The notes under the pieces: model-generated
The model's database searches: none
The model's input: only the letters and a program-made list of their open reading frames with translations
What the model was told of the DNA's origin: nothing
Assembly: GCF_030272615.1 (NCBI RefSeq)
Contig: NC_081413.1
Coordinates: 719,655,867-719,719,866, forward strand
Length of the DNA: 64,000 nt
Direction: 5' to 3'
Origin: Cryptomeria japonica
Taxonomy: Eukaryota > Streptophyta > Pinopsida > Cupressales > Cupressaceae
Program-made: the position numbers and the translations under genes
Shown: in pieces, positions 1-12,115 of the stretch
Layout of the letters: the number at the start of each line of letters is the position of its first letter
How positions within the stretch are numbered: position 1 is the stretch's first letter

Positions 1-312
1 CCATTTCATAATCATTTTGAGTCATTTTTTTACCTAACAAGCTGGCAAGTGGAAAATGTTCGAGAATGCATTTTAAATGATAAAATATCATGGGATGCTA
101 GCACTACACTTGAACATTTGTGTTAGGTGCTAGTGCCCAAACAAATAAAAGTAAAAAATAGTGGTAGACAAAAAAATCATAACACAAAAGGAAGCTATTG
201 GAAAGGAATTGCAAGCATCTTGAGAGGGAAAATGTTCATCTAAGGATTGAAATGAACTTACAAAATTATTAAGGAAATGGACACCAAATACATACGTAGG
301 GTATGTAAGTTC
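1..312. other. AT-rich sequence, no gene recognised
   Basis: No long ORF, terminal repeat or RNA-like structure is visible. The stretch ends where the 1.45-kb direct duplication begins. Confidence 0.5.
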
Positions 313-2104
313 CTACAATAGCAATATGAGAGGACATATGATACTATGAATATTTTAATGATTTTTTTTTATATTTGACCTAAAATTTGATAACTATTTA
401 CATCTCAAATATTAATATTTAATAATAAATATATAAAATTATAATTAAAAAAGTATTTGGTCCAAAGGGTTGAGCTTAGTTGGCTAAAGCATTGAGTTCT
501 CAATGTGGAGACCCAAGTTCAACTCCCATGAGGGACACCTTTGTGTAGAATTCTAAGTTATGACTCTTGGTCTTCCATTGGTTGTTTAAAGTGGATTTCT
601 AAGTTGTGACCCTTGGTCTTTCAATTGTTGTTTCTAGTTTGGTGCTCCAAAGGAGCTAGTATTTGTAATAAGTTTGCTCGAAAGTAGCTGGTATTTGTAA
701 CGTGGAGGCTCGAATGAGCAAAAAATGAGCTTTGTGATTCTATGATACTTAATAAAAAAAAAAAAGTATTTTCATTTTACTATTATATTTTTTCTTATAA
801 ACAAAAATTTAAAAATAAAATTAATTTTATTTATAATATTGAAAAAATATAATTAAATAAATAAAATTTGTTATTATTTGCTATATTCATCATAATTCAC
901 AATGGCCACAAAGTATAGAGTAAGATGAAAATTGTATTCTAGTTTAATATCATGAATTTAAAAGTGCCTTAAAAAATAGGTCTCAGAAATAAATTAGTTC
1001 CTAGCTAAAACAAAATAGCTTGCATTTTATCATTAATTTATGTACTTGTAGTGATTTAAATTAGTACAACTCTTATTAAAAATAAATATAAACTAAACAT
1101 ATGAAGTAATTAATTTGTTTGTTTTCATTTTTTTTTTTAAATTATTAGAAAATATTAAAAATGTAGTGTTTTAGAAATAATATATAAATTTTGATATAAA
1201 TAATTTATTAAAATTATAGATAAAAGAAAATCTTAAACACATCAAATACTAAGAAGTACATTTAGACATTTTTTATGCACATGTAATTAAGATATCTATA
1301 CTAATTACAAAGTCATCATTTCTTAAATCAAGATGTTCTACCTAATACAATGACAAATCAAATTGTGACATATAAAAAATTTCTTTTTTCATAATTATTA
1401 TAACTCATTGCATAACTATTGATCTACGCTTGTTTTTGTGTATTTTTTAACACCTCAACGAGACAATAATGTTCTCTTGGATTATTATACAAGGAAGAAA
1501 GAAAGGTCTTTATAATCATGTTTCATTGTCTCATGTTCAAGTGAAGGGTGTGCATCTTTCTAGACCTAGTTATATAATTGTCTCGTTATTTTAGCTATTT
1601 ATTTTTTATAGCTTCGATGCAATTTTTTTGTTCATCAAAATATGTTCACCAATTGTTGTGGACAAGAGATAAGGCTTTTTGAAAGATCCCTTTTATTTAA
1701 TCAAAAACAAAAAGCATGTTGATATGGCATCATATTTGATGATGGAGACCTGAAACCCTAATTATTACTTGTATCCTTGTTAAACAAACCATTATAAAAA
1801 ATTACAATGATAAAAAACTATTCTCAATAATTTTGAAAGACAAAATTAAAATACTCAATTAATAAATCTTTATCCATAATACAATACAAATCATTTTATA
1901 TACATCTACCATACCACCAACTCTAGAACCCAAACAACTTCTCATTCCTCAAATTTACTATAAAATTATTAGTTCTTTGGTAGATTAATTTGGTATAACC
2001 TTTATAACTAATGTAGACTAAGAATTTATGGGCATTAATGGAAATCAATAGAAGTAGCTTCTGGCATTCACCAAAGATAAAGATGATGTAGAGAATTAAT
2101 GATT
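313..2104. repeat. Direct tandem duplication, copy 1 (carries a SINE)
   Basis: This block starts with ctacaatagcaatatgag and is repeated in the same orientation from 2105. The copies align through nearly their whole length with scattered substitutions and small indels. Copy 1 is about 1.79 kb only because a SINE of about 313 bp (with target duplication) sits at 447-771; without it, both copies are about 1.45-1.48 kb. The DNA is very AT-rich with no convincing coding capacity, so the duplicated unit is of unknown nature. Confidence 0.85.
459..759 (+). mobile_element. tRNA-derived SINE with target-site duplication
   Basis: The head resembles a tRNA gene: GAGCTTAGTTGGCTAAAGC (472-490) fits a pol III A box and D arm, and AGTTCAACTCC (516-526) fits a B box. 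The body contains a near-duplicate of about 47 bp (from about 550 and about 597, both starting ttctaagtt). The 3' end is an A run (752-765). The 12-bp flanks AAAAAAGTATTT are identical at 447-458 and 760-771. The paralogous block at 2105-3556 has a single uninterrupted version of this site, which confirms insertion. The family name is not known to me. Confidence 0.85.
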
Positions 2105-3556
2105 CTACAATAGCAATATGAGATGACTTGTGATACTATGAATATTTTAATGATTTTTTTTTATATTTTACCTAAAATTTGATAACTATTTACATCTCAA
2201 AATATTAATATTTAATAATAAATATATAAAATTATAATTAAAAAAATATTTTCATTTTATTATTATCTTTTTTCTTATAAACAAAAATTTAAAAATAAAA
2301 TTAATTTTATTTATAATATTAAAAAAAATATAATTAAATAACTAAAATTTGTTATTATTTGCTAAATTCATCATGATTCACAATGGCCACAAAATATAGA
2401 GTAAGATGAAAATTTTATTCTAGTTTAATATCATGAATTTAAAGTGCCTTAAAAAATAGGTCTTGAGAAATAAGTTAGTTCCTAGCTAAAACAAAATAGC
2501 TTGCCTTTTATCATCTAATTGTGTACTTGTAGTGATTTAAATTAATATAACTCTTATTAAAAATAAATAAAAACTAAACATATGAAGTAATTAATTTGTT
2601 TGCTTTCATTTAATTTTTTTAAATTATTAGAAAATATTAAAAATGTAGTATTTTAGAAATAATATATAAATTTTGGTATAAATAACTTATTAAAATTATA
2701 GATAAAAGAAAATCTTAAACACATCAAATACTAAGAAGTACATTTAGACATTCTTTATATACATGTAATTAAGATATCTATACTAATTATAAAGTCATCA
2801 TTTCTTAAATCAAGATGTTCTACCTAATACAATGACAAATCAATTTGTGACGAATAAAAAATTTCTTTTTTCATAATTATTATAACTCATTGCATAACTA
2901 TTGATCTACGCTTGTTTTTGTGTATTTTTTAACACCTCAATGGGACAATGATGTTCTCTTGGATTATTATATAAGGAAGAAAGAAAGGTCTTTATAATCA
3001 TGTTTCATTGTCTCATGTTCAGGTGAAGGGTGTGCATCTTTATGAACCTGGTTATATAATTGTCTTGTTATTTTAGCTATTTATTTTTGATAGCTTCGAT
3101 GTAATTTTTTTGTTCGTCGAAATATGTTCACCAATTTCTGTGTACAAGAGATAAGGCTTTTTGAAAGATCCATTTTATTTAATCAAAAACAAAAAGCATG
3201 TTAATATGACATCATGATGATGGAAACATTAAACCCTAATTATAACTTATATCCTTGCTAAACAAACCATTGTAAAAAATTATTATCAATAATTTTGAAA
3301 GACAAAATTAAAATATTCAATTATTAAATCTTTATCCATAATACAATAACATATTTTTCAGATTATCCACCATACCACCAACTCTAGAACCCTAACAGCA
3401 TCTCATTCCTCAAATTTACTGATAATTATTAGTTCTTTGGGTAGATTAATTTGGTATAACTAATGTAGACTATGAATTTATTGGCATTAATGGAAGTCAA
3501 TAGAAGTAGATTATGGCATTCACCAAAGATAAACATGATGTAATGTATTAATGGCT
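2105..3556. repeat. Direct tandem duplication, copy 2 (empty SINE site)
   Basis: This is the second copy of the block at 313-2104. At about 2240-2253 it reads straight through the position where copy 1 has the SINE, so it keeps the pre-insertion sequence. It ends near ggctctacaa, matching the end of copy 1 (gattctacaa). Confidence 0.85.
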
Positions 3557-3670
3557 CTACAAAATCCAAACGGATATGTAAGAAGAATATGTGGCACTTG
3601 TCCACAAATCAACGACGGGTTGCATGTTTCATTCACTAATATTAAAAAATATTATTAAAATATAGACATA

Positions 3671-3752
3671 TATTATTATTACTATTATTTAAAACTATTA
3701 TTACTATTATTTAAAAGGCTAACATTATTATTACTATTATTTAAAAGGCTAG
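3671..3752. repeat. Short AT-rich tandem repeat
   Basis: Three consecutive variants of a 24-30 bp unit built on TATTATTACTATTATTTAAAA, two of them followed by GGCTA. Confidence 0.75.
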
Positions 3753-5383
3753 ACTATGATTGACCTGGCAATTAGAAGGCTTATTTGTTTGGCTAGCCGA
3801 TTTGTAGGTAGTGTTAGGTGGACCTTTTGTTTTTTATTTATATTTCCACATTATTCCCTTTTAATTTAATCTTTACTCCCCCATTTGACTTAGGAAAAAA
3901 TAATAAGTTAAATTTGAGTGTGGGATAAGTAGTTTGGAGGACAAGTTATTTGACTAGAGATTTGGTTTGAATGAATTTATTTACCTACCATTCTTGAATT
4001 ACTTGTTCAAATCTGATCTTCTCCAATAATGGGAAAGGTATAATTCATTCATATTTGTCTTGGTGTGGACCATGGGGAGGCACACAAATTCAAATTTAAT
4101 AAATGAGACTATTAAATGTCTTACACACCTTTTTTAATTTATTGTTAACAGAAAAAAGAATTCTATATTTTAAACTTACGTGGGGATACATTCACCTTAT
4201 AACATGTGATTGAAGAATTGAATAATGTGTTCCTAACTTCCCCATCACACAACACGGTAGAACATCACTATCAAGGCCTATTAATTTTTTTTTAGCCCAA
4301 TCAAATCAAGTAGGAAATTTTGGATACATGTTAGATATTTCTTAACCTTCCCTTGTGAATCCAATTGAGCTTCTTTATTAAAAAAAATTATATGTGTTGG
4401 TGGATGGGTGAAAGGGGGGCAAATAAGACAACACTGATAAGGTTGAACTATATGATTCTTATCTATTAAATGATTGTATCAATTTAAGAAGGATTATGTA
4501 ATCAGATTTTTAAAATAAATGATTAAAGAATTATTGAATGCAATATCTTGTTTGAATTTGGATGGAGAAAATTATTTTTAATGATGTTAGTAATCTATTT
4601 ATTAATATGGAAGAAAATAGAGGTTTGTGTAAGTAAATGCTTTAAAATTTGGAAATTGATTGTGTTTTGTTCTAGTTTAGATTTGTATCTATACAAATGA
4701 GTTTAGTTCATAAAAGTTATTGAAGTAGTAGAGAATCATTGATTATTATAGATGGAGCTCAACTCCTTGTCCTTTAAAAAAAAAAAAAAGTAGAGTGGCT
4801 TGTTAGGCAAGATTTTGTTCTCTTGTGGGTAAGTCTCTAGGTAGATTGATTTAATAGTGGTGGATCAAGATTAAAGATACCATGCAAACATGTAGTATGA
4901 CTAGGATGATGATGTAAGTAGATGAAGTAATTAGAAGACCCCATGATGTTGTTATGGTGCTCTCATATAAATGTTGTTCTAAAAATTTATTGTATTCTTC
5001 CTCTCTAATTTCAAAATGAATCATGGATGTCTTTTAATACAATGACATAACACATAGATCCACATGAACAAGTGTTAGTTTGGATCATAACCATTAGTAA
5101 GAATTCAACAAAGTTATATTTCCATTTTGAGTTTAAAAAGTTTGAGGTTCCATATTGCATATGCAGAACTGGCCTAGACTAATTATGCACATATAGATTT
5201 GAGCTAGAAAAAAAAATGAGAGATCTAAGGATCAAAATTGTTTTTTAGGGATGAGATATAGGGATTGAATAGGATAATGTCATGAATCAAACTTTATGTA
5301 AGAATAGGCCACTTGTAGTCTTCTATTACATTAAGGGCACTCAAATAGAAGTAGCTTAAAATCATAAGGGAAAAGGACATGTT
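3753..5383. other. No gene or element recognised
   Basis: AT-rich sequence with short homopolymer runs (for example the A run near 4776-4790). I see no ORF, terminal repeat or primer site. Confidence 0.5.
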
Positions 5384-5653
5384 GTTACAAGTGTGGCTGC
5401 CATTGCACCAAAAGATCGACATGTTAATGCCTAATACAACCACTAGACTTAAATAATCCTCAAGAGGCGATTAAGCCATGTCACAAACCCGAGCGCTACA
5501 CTGCACACCACAAGGAGACCAAGGGCGCACATCTTGCAACAATCCCCCCCAGCGCAAGCGAGGGGTTTGAACCTGTGACCAAGCTCTGATACCACTTGTT
5601 ACAAGTGTGGTCATCGTTGCACCAAAAGATTGACCTATTTATGCCCAATATTA
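5384..5653 (-). mobile_element. TRIM/SMART-like miniature LTR element
   Basis: Two direct repeats of about 55 bp (5384-5438 and 5599-5653) share TGTTACAAGTGTGG, TTGCACCAAAAGAT and ATGCC. On the minus strand the repeat ends TGTAACA. The repeat at 5599-5653 is followed after two bases by TGGTATCAGAGC (5585-5596 reverse complement), the sequence complementary to initiator-Met tRNA that primes many plant LTR elements. The 160-bp interior has no coding capacity. No target duplication is visible, and the 5653 end abuts the Copia D LTR, so that repeat may be cut short by the Copia D insertion. It could instead be a fragment of a larger LTR element. Confidence 0.5.
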
Positions 5654-6292
5654 TTGGCCATTTGGTGGAATTGATTATGTGTTTCATTGATGTTTTGTCA
5701 TTGATGTCAACACTAGTTGTTTGGATGCTTTACAGACACCCTTTTGGTCTTGATAGGTTGAATGGTTTCTGGTTAACTTGGATCCGGCATGATCTGGTTA
5801 ACTCTGGTATAATCTAGTGATGGAATTGGCTTGTTCATAATGCCTATACTCATATTTGGTCAATTGGTTTCGGTCTGGTGATTGATGTTGTCCCACTTAC
5901 ACAAAAGATTGGTTTCTGGTTCTGAGGAGGGTTTCACCGGCAGATCTTTTGGTGGAGATCTTTGATGCATTGCATAATTGGTGTCGGTGCAACTTCTGAT
6001 AGAGTTTCAGGTTGTTGTTGGTAATCTTGTACGAGACTTGGTGTTTGGAGATCATTGCTGAAGCGTGTGGACATATTCTTGGTCCCAGTTGATCTAGGTT
6101 ATGGACCGGTATTAATGTAACATATGGATAGGAATTATTGTTGTATTTTCAAAATGTCTTATGTGTTGGATATTATTTATTTTAGTCTAAGAACGACATG
6201 GTTTGTAATAATGTAATTGGTTTATTGTCTGGTAGTCGACCTGATTGTTTATGGTCGAGGGTTTGTATAAATAAGATAAAGATCTCATTATA
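5653..6292 (+). mobile_element. Copia D 5' LTR, left part
   Basis: The segment contains TTTTGTCATTGATGTCAACA (5691-5710), almost identical to the start of the Copia B LTR (minus strand near 62360). It also has a TATA-like GTATAAATAAG near 6264, as expected for an LTR promoter. It is interrupted at 6292 by the CACTA transposon and resumes at 29317. The exact start is uncertain: TTGGCC near 5655 matches the TGTTGG start of the related LTR only after mutation. Confidence 0.6.
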
Positions 6293-6330
6293 CACTAATA
6301 CATTTGGACTAGATTTTTGACTGAGTTTTC
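6293..6330 (+). repeat. CACTA left terminal inverted repeat
   Basis: It begins CACTAATACATTTGGACTAG and pairs with the right terminus at 29276-29313, with substitutions. TSD ATA lies at 6290-6292. Confidence 0.85.
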
Positions 6331-6367
6331 CGATGGAGAAGGTATATTGTGGCCAAAATTGATTATT

Positions 6368-6510
6368 TTTTGAAAAAATGCCCGCATTCATCGTAATTCT
6401 GACAGAAATTACCCATTTGGTTTCGACAAAGAAGGCATTAGCAATGACAATTTTCTTTTTTTCAAAAAAGTGCTCGAGTTCGTCGTAATTCCGATGACAG
6501 CGACCATTAC
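6368..6510 (+). repeat. CACTA left subterminal repeats
   Basis: Two direct repeats of about 45 bp (about 6368-6413 and about 6458-6508) share a poly-T/poly-A head followed by TTC(A/G)TCGTAATTC. The same TTCGTCGTAATTCC block occurs inverted near the right end (about 29110). Subterminal arrays are where the TnpA-type protein of this superfamily binds. Confidence 0.6.
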
Positions 6511-6753
6511 AAAAATAAAAAAAGAGGCAGGGAATTCATTTGTGAATTGCAATCCCATGTAGGCGTCCGTGGTGACTTCAACCCCCAAGAACATCAAACC
6601 CACGTCGAAGGCAATCCCATGCAGGAGGTAGATTCAAATTGCCCTAGTTTTTAATTTCATGTTGCAAAAAATATACATGTGGTGGTTAATTGTCCTAGTT
6701 TAATCTTGTAAAACCATAGAACTATGATTGAGGAGTGAGCATTCAATTTTGTA

Positions 6754-7495
6754 TCAGCAATCCCTTCCTCCTGTATACGCACGTGTTGATTGTTCACATG
6801 AGATCACATCTCTTTGCGGCATCGTACCAAACAATTCACGAGCCTTGTCCATGTTTCCACATTTTGCATTCATGTCAAGTAGGGCATTTGCAAGTACAAC
6901 AACTAACAAAATTCCTCTATCTGTTTTGCTTTGATGGATGTCCATACCCTGTTCCAAAGCTCCCATTTTTGCATAGGTAGGGAGGATGCTAGCAAAGGTT
7001 GTGGAATTTGGCTTTATGCCTTCCAATTTCATTTGCTTGAAAGTGTCTAAAGCCTTTTTGACAAATCCATTTTGTGCATATCCAGCAATCATTGCAGTCC
7101 ACGAGACAACATTTCTTCCAGGCATTCTATCAAATAGTTCACGTGCCTTGTCTATGCTTCCACATTTTACATACATGTCTACCAAGGCAGTTACAACTAC
7201 AACATCTGACAAAATTTCTCTATCCTTTATGCTTTGATGAATGTCCAAACCATGTTCCAAATCTCCCATTTTGGCACAAGCAAGGAGGATAGTAGCAATG
7301 GTCGTGGAATTTGGCTTTACACCTGTCGATTGCATTTGCTTGAAAGTTTCTAAAGCCTTCTCAACAAATCCATTTTGTGCAGTTGCAACTACATCTGACA
7401 AAATTCCTCTATCTTTTATGCTTTGATGGATGTCCATACCCTGTTCCAAAGCTCCCATTTTGGCACAGGCTGGGAGTAGGCTGGCAAACGTAACT
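6754..7495 (-). pseudogene. PLS-type pentatricopeptide-repeat gene fragment inside the CACTA element
   Basis: The open frame (234 codons from 7458, extendable to about 7493) encodes tandem PPR motifs of the PLS type. Recognisable pieces are FASLLPACAKMGALEQG, ALVDMYVKCGSIDKAREL, VVSWTAMIAGYAQNG and FKQMKLEGIKPN. PLS proteins normally bind organellar RNA. This piece has no start region, targeting peptide or E/DYW C-terminal domain. The first repeat set has an in-frame internal loss: SDVV runs directly into ATAQNGF, skipping about 34 residues that the next set retains. After PQRDVIS the similarity stops. The fragment lies between the CACTA left end and the TNP2 gene, in opposite orientation, so it is most simply a captured gene fragment. 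It could also have been at this site through a separate insertion. Confidence 0.8.
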
Positions 7496-9007
7496 AAAGA
7501 AATGCAATGATCAGCTCCAAAGACATCAAACCACTACTAACAAAACCGAGAGTCTAAAATATGATAGGGAATAGTGTGAGCTGTCTTGAAATAAAATATT
7601 TTATTTTCAATTTCTACTAAAACATAATTACTCAGCCATTTAATGTTATTAATAAGTGTTTAATTTATGAAAGAGATAAATGGTTGGCCACAAGTACATG
7701 AGTTACTAAATGCACACAAATAAGTGAATTTGATATTCAAAACTATCTACAATGAATTCAATTCTTGTCCATTAGTCATTTATGTTTGCAATAAGCATCT
7801 TTCTTTGTTTTTCTTAATCTTTATTCATAGTTATGTGCATATTTCACATTCTATAATTAGGATATCAATTGATATGGCTGAACACTAGCATGATGTTTGT
7901 GTTGTGGTATAGATGTGTGGAAACATAATTATTGGATTGTTATATTATAGAGATCATAAATCTAGATATCGCATATTAGTTATAGCTCTTCTTGGATTGA
8001 GTCTAAAGTTGACATATAGTCATAAAGCCATTATTAGCAGATCTATCCATTTCTAGTAAAGAAAATTGAGAAAGTCATTTTGATATTGAGAGTTTTTTAT
8101 ATGTTTACCTATTGATCATTATTAAGCCATAATATTTAGGTCTATTTATCTCTCTTACAAAACCTTTGTAAGTGTCCTAGATTGTCCCTACTACTCACTC
8201 TTCAATTTGGAAAAATGGAGTTCTAAAGATTTGTTGCACAAGATGGTGTTGAACTTATCAACAAGGCTAGCATGGAAGGCATGTTCAAGCTTCCACTTGT
8301 ACAACTTACAACAAATGATTTGTTGATAGAAGAAATTCTTGAAATAGGGATACAATCGAAAGACAAGTAAGTACATACAAACCTCCTCAGTTGAAAGTAA
8401 AATCTATGTATGAAAAGAGTACATTAAATCCCAATCCATAAACACAATAGAGATACCAATGGAGACTTAATTGGATGTAGCATGTCGCACCAAAGTTGTT
8501 AGAGAATGCTAAGCTAGTACATAATGTTTCGTAAAGCCACATTAGTATTTTACCTAGATCATTATCTACCAAAACTAACTATAGTAATCCTTTTGAGGAT
8601 TAATTTCATGGTGCTAGATCTTCATTTAGTTCCACTTCTTGTTGGAGATAAGAACAATTATTTCTTGAGGTAGATGAATATCCCATCAACAAAGGACAAG
8701 ACCCTTTCTAGAATATAACAAATTCTACTCCAACAAAAGATCATGGGGGTTTCACTAGAGATATTGAATAAGAGATAGACTTCTACTGCTACATTAAACG
8801 CATTGGCATGTTCTTCATTTATTGATGTAAACTCTTTGTGACGCCACCACAACCAACAAAGGTGTAAAAAGTTGTTTGCAATGCATGGATTTTTAGGATT
8901 ATCCTTTGAGAAAATATAATTAAAGTATGGAAGCGGGATCTGCCGGCTCCTGAGGGAAAGACCACGTCAGACAATAATTTCTATTTTCTTGCCTGTGAAG
9001 AAAGATC
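7496..9007. other. CACTA internal non-coding region
   Basis: AT-rich sequence between the PPR fragment and the first TNP2 exon. Short ORFs here look like chance frames. The TNP2 promoter would be expected here, but I see no distinct element. Confidence 0.5.
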
Positions 9008-10296
9008 ATGTCAGACAATATCAACGAACAACAAAATAAGGAGACAATTGCTAGATTGTGGTCTAACTTGAAAAGAAAAGGTGATGGAAAATGTTATTGT
9101 CCATGCAAAATTTGTAAGGGGTTAAAGACTAGAAGACTTCTAATCAAAACAACGAAGAAACATTGTAGGCTACATGGTCACATTGAAGGTGGACATGATT
9201 ATCATCCATTTGTAAGTTTTTTATTATATCGTTTTGACAATTTATATACATAATAAATCACGTGATGATGAGATCATGATCACGATTTATTTATGTATAT
9301 CAATTTTATATAGGTCGAGCACCCCGAAGCACATGGTATGGATCAACACAACCCTGAAAATATGATTTTCAAAGTGGACGAACATGGAGGTGTGAATATC
9401 GAAGCTGAAGATAATGATCGCATGGAAGATGATGATCATGAGCCAGAAAACACAATTGAAGATGATGGTACAAATACATTTATCCATGACTCATTTAGTA
9501 CTCGCGTAGCTGATCATGATTATGAAGATGACCTTGATGTTGTTCATGATGTCCCTCTACTTGAGAAGGCATCTGAGGCCCTTTATGAAGGCTTGCAGGC
9601 AACTCTTCTCTCCGTTGTATTGTTGTTGGTGAACTTGAAGGTTATGAATGGTTTATCCAACATAACAATGTCATGCATGTTAAGGCATGTCATATATGTC
9701 ATAATAAACTATGAATCATGTTGTACCATTAATATTCTTTATTATAACAAATTATATTTTGTTGTTGTAGATTGATAGGTGAGTTTGTCTTACCACCATC
9801 AAATATTCTACCTCACTCATATCGAGAATTATCTGCTATTATGAAAGATATTGGAATGGAGTATCAAGCAATAGATTCTTGTCCTAATGATCATATTATA
9901 TATCACAAACAACATGAATTTCGAACTGAATGCCCTAAATGTCATATCAGTAGATATCGAATAGATCAAATAACAAAAAGGGTTCCTCGCAAGGTTCTTC
10001 GCTATATTCCCATTATTCCACGTATGAAACGATTATTCAAGTGCACTACCTTGGCACAATTTATGGATTACCATGCACGCAATAGAAGTCGAGATGACAT
10101 TATTCGAATGCCTGTGGATGGTTCAACATTTATGGATGTAGACGTCTAAAAATGGTCAACACTACCAAGTGAGTTCTTTGAGGAAGATCAAGATAATATA
10201 ATTATGTCTAGCAATGCCTCATCCCCCCACAAACAAATTGACTCTCTAGTGGCATCTATCCTTACACCTTTAGAAGTTTCATAAGAACCTTCCATA

Positions 10297-12115
10297 TTGT
10301 CCTCATTAAACAATACACCCAAGGATGCAATTGTCCAAGGGCTATCCATAATTGATTGCCAAGATAATCCAATTCATGATGCACATCCTTGTCATGTTTT
10401 AGAAATACAAGACCCAATGCCACCATGCACTTTATTGCCATTACCTATTTTAGAGGACCCCATTCGAAGTCCCTCTTCCTCATGTTCAAGCATTGATTCC
10501 TTGCCAGAATCCATCACAAATGTTCAAAGTGCATTTCCTTCATGCCAAAACATTGATCCCTTGTCAGAATCCCCCATGCATATCCAAAGTCCAACCCCAT
10601 GTCAAGAGGATAATTTAGAGCATGAAGAAACGTGTCTTGAAATAGATCAAGATCAAGATCCTGAAACCTTATCATCCCATCCAATTGTTGACCAGGACCC
10701 CATGTTCCTAGACACTCACAATGATTCACTTATTCCTGTCAATTCTATCCAAGAACACAATATCCTTTCAAATCCCATTGACATTCCATTCCCCGAGCAA
10801 GATCAAGATATCCCTTCCATCCTTTCCGATGATCCCATTAAAAGTCAAGAGCAAAGCACCTTTAAAGAGGAATCCAATGATCTTCCTCCTTGTCAAGATC
10901 AAACTATTCCTTCAGATCCTCCACAAGATCCACTTGTTCCTCCATCTCCTTGTCCTAATGCTCCATATACACTCCAAGATCGCATTTCTTTTGATGATCC
11001 CATTATTTTTCCCATTCCATCTCTTGAAGAGCCTGTCATTGAACCATGCCCACTACACAATCCTAGTCCCCCTCATGATCCTAATCCCCCTCATGATTCT
11101 AATGTGTCAGTGCAAGATGTTCATGAACCCTCGACATGCATAATGGGTTCTTCCACTTTGGTGCAATCTGATCCATTTCAAGATCTCATTATTTCTCTCA
11201 TATCATATCCACCTCATAATGGACTCGCATCTTCTTCCCAAAGAAAAGAGTATCCTACAAGTCAAGATATTCATAAAGGCAAAGGAGTAGATCTTCATAA
11301 GCAAGAATCCCTCCATATCAAAGAAGATCTTAAGGCTCATGTCTACACAACTCACTCTCAAGACGTTGGTATCCCTCCACCAAAATCAAAACATATTCCT
11401 TCCCCATCATACTTTCCATCCATCTTAGGTCCGTATATCCCTTCATCCTCTATGCAAGGTCAGCAAAGGCACACATCCTTGAGTAAATTTCATCAATCCA
11501 AAAGAAGTCCATTTCATTCATATCCATCCATGCATTCCTTTCCTCCTCCAAGCAATTTGGATGCCAAGTATAAAAGTCATAAGTCTAGAAATCCACATAT
11601 ATTCAAGGATCAACATGTCCAATCTAATCGACATGTCAAAACAAATATCCAAAAGGCCACAAAGGCCCACTGAGAAAAATAAAGCAAAGTCAAAATATAT
11701 ATGGGTTCCTAAATCCCTTGTGTTAGCAATGCACTCTGAGGAACCACAAAAGCATGAAAAATCAAAAACCATGTGGATCCCTAAGCGGCTTCTTGAAGCA
11801 CAAAAGCCTAAAGAAACATCCAACTTGGCATCCAAAGTTGTTATTCCTCCATCCAACCCTCTCAAATTTGTTCCTCCATCACCTTCTTCATCCATTTTGG
11901 GCCCTTATGTCCCAAAATCCCAAGCTATTACTCCATCCAAATCTCAATATCCAAAATACATTTTTCCTCCATCAGTCCATCACCCCTCAAGGTGTGTGCC
12001 AATGTCAATCTTGCCAACATTTCTATCCACTGGAGCCCAATTCTTCCAATACCCTATCTATTATCCAATGCATATTTTCCATCCTTCCATCCCTCTGGTC
12101 CAATCCTTTGCATAA
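10297..12115 (+). pseudogene. Pro/Ser/Asp-rich ORF of the Gypsy-like element, function unknown
   Basis: A 458-codon frame (10297-11673) overlaps a second frame (11561-12115) shifted by one base. They were probably one reading frame of about 600 codons broken by a frameshift near 11600-11670. The predicted protein is rich in Pro, Ser, Asp, His and Gln and built from degenerate internal repeats (for example SILGPYIPSSS and later SILGPYVPKSQ; KYIWVPKS and KTMWIPKR). I see no zinc knuckle, protease, reverse transcriptase or integrase motif. It sits downstream of the lost 5' LTR and upstream of a long non-coding 3' stretch. It may be a gag-like or extra ORF of the element. I do not recognise the family. 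Confidence 0.5.

Noticed and set aside
472-526. tRNA-like A and B boxes as a functional tRNA gene
   Set aside because: The segment lacks a full cloverleaf and anticodon arm and is the head of a SINE with target duplications.
5567-5596. tRNA or tRNA fragment suggested by GGTTCAAACCCC and TGGTATCAGAGC on the minus strand
   Set aside because: TGGTATCAGAGC lies directly beside a direct repeat as a primer site does, and no cloverleaf can be formed.
10514-11895. Minus-strand ORFs of 71 and 125 codons
   Set aside because: They are shadows of the Pro/Ser/Asp-rich plus-strand frame.
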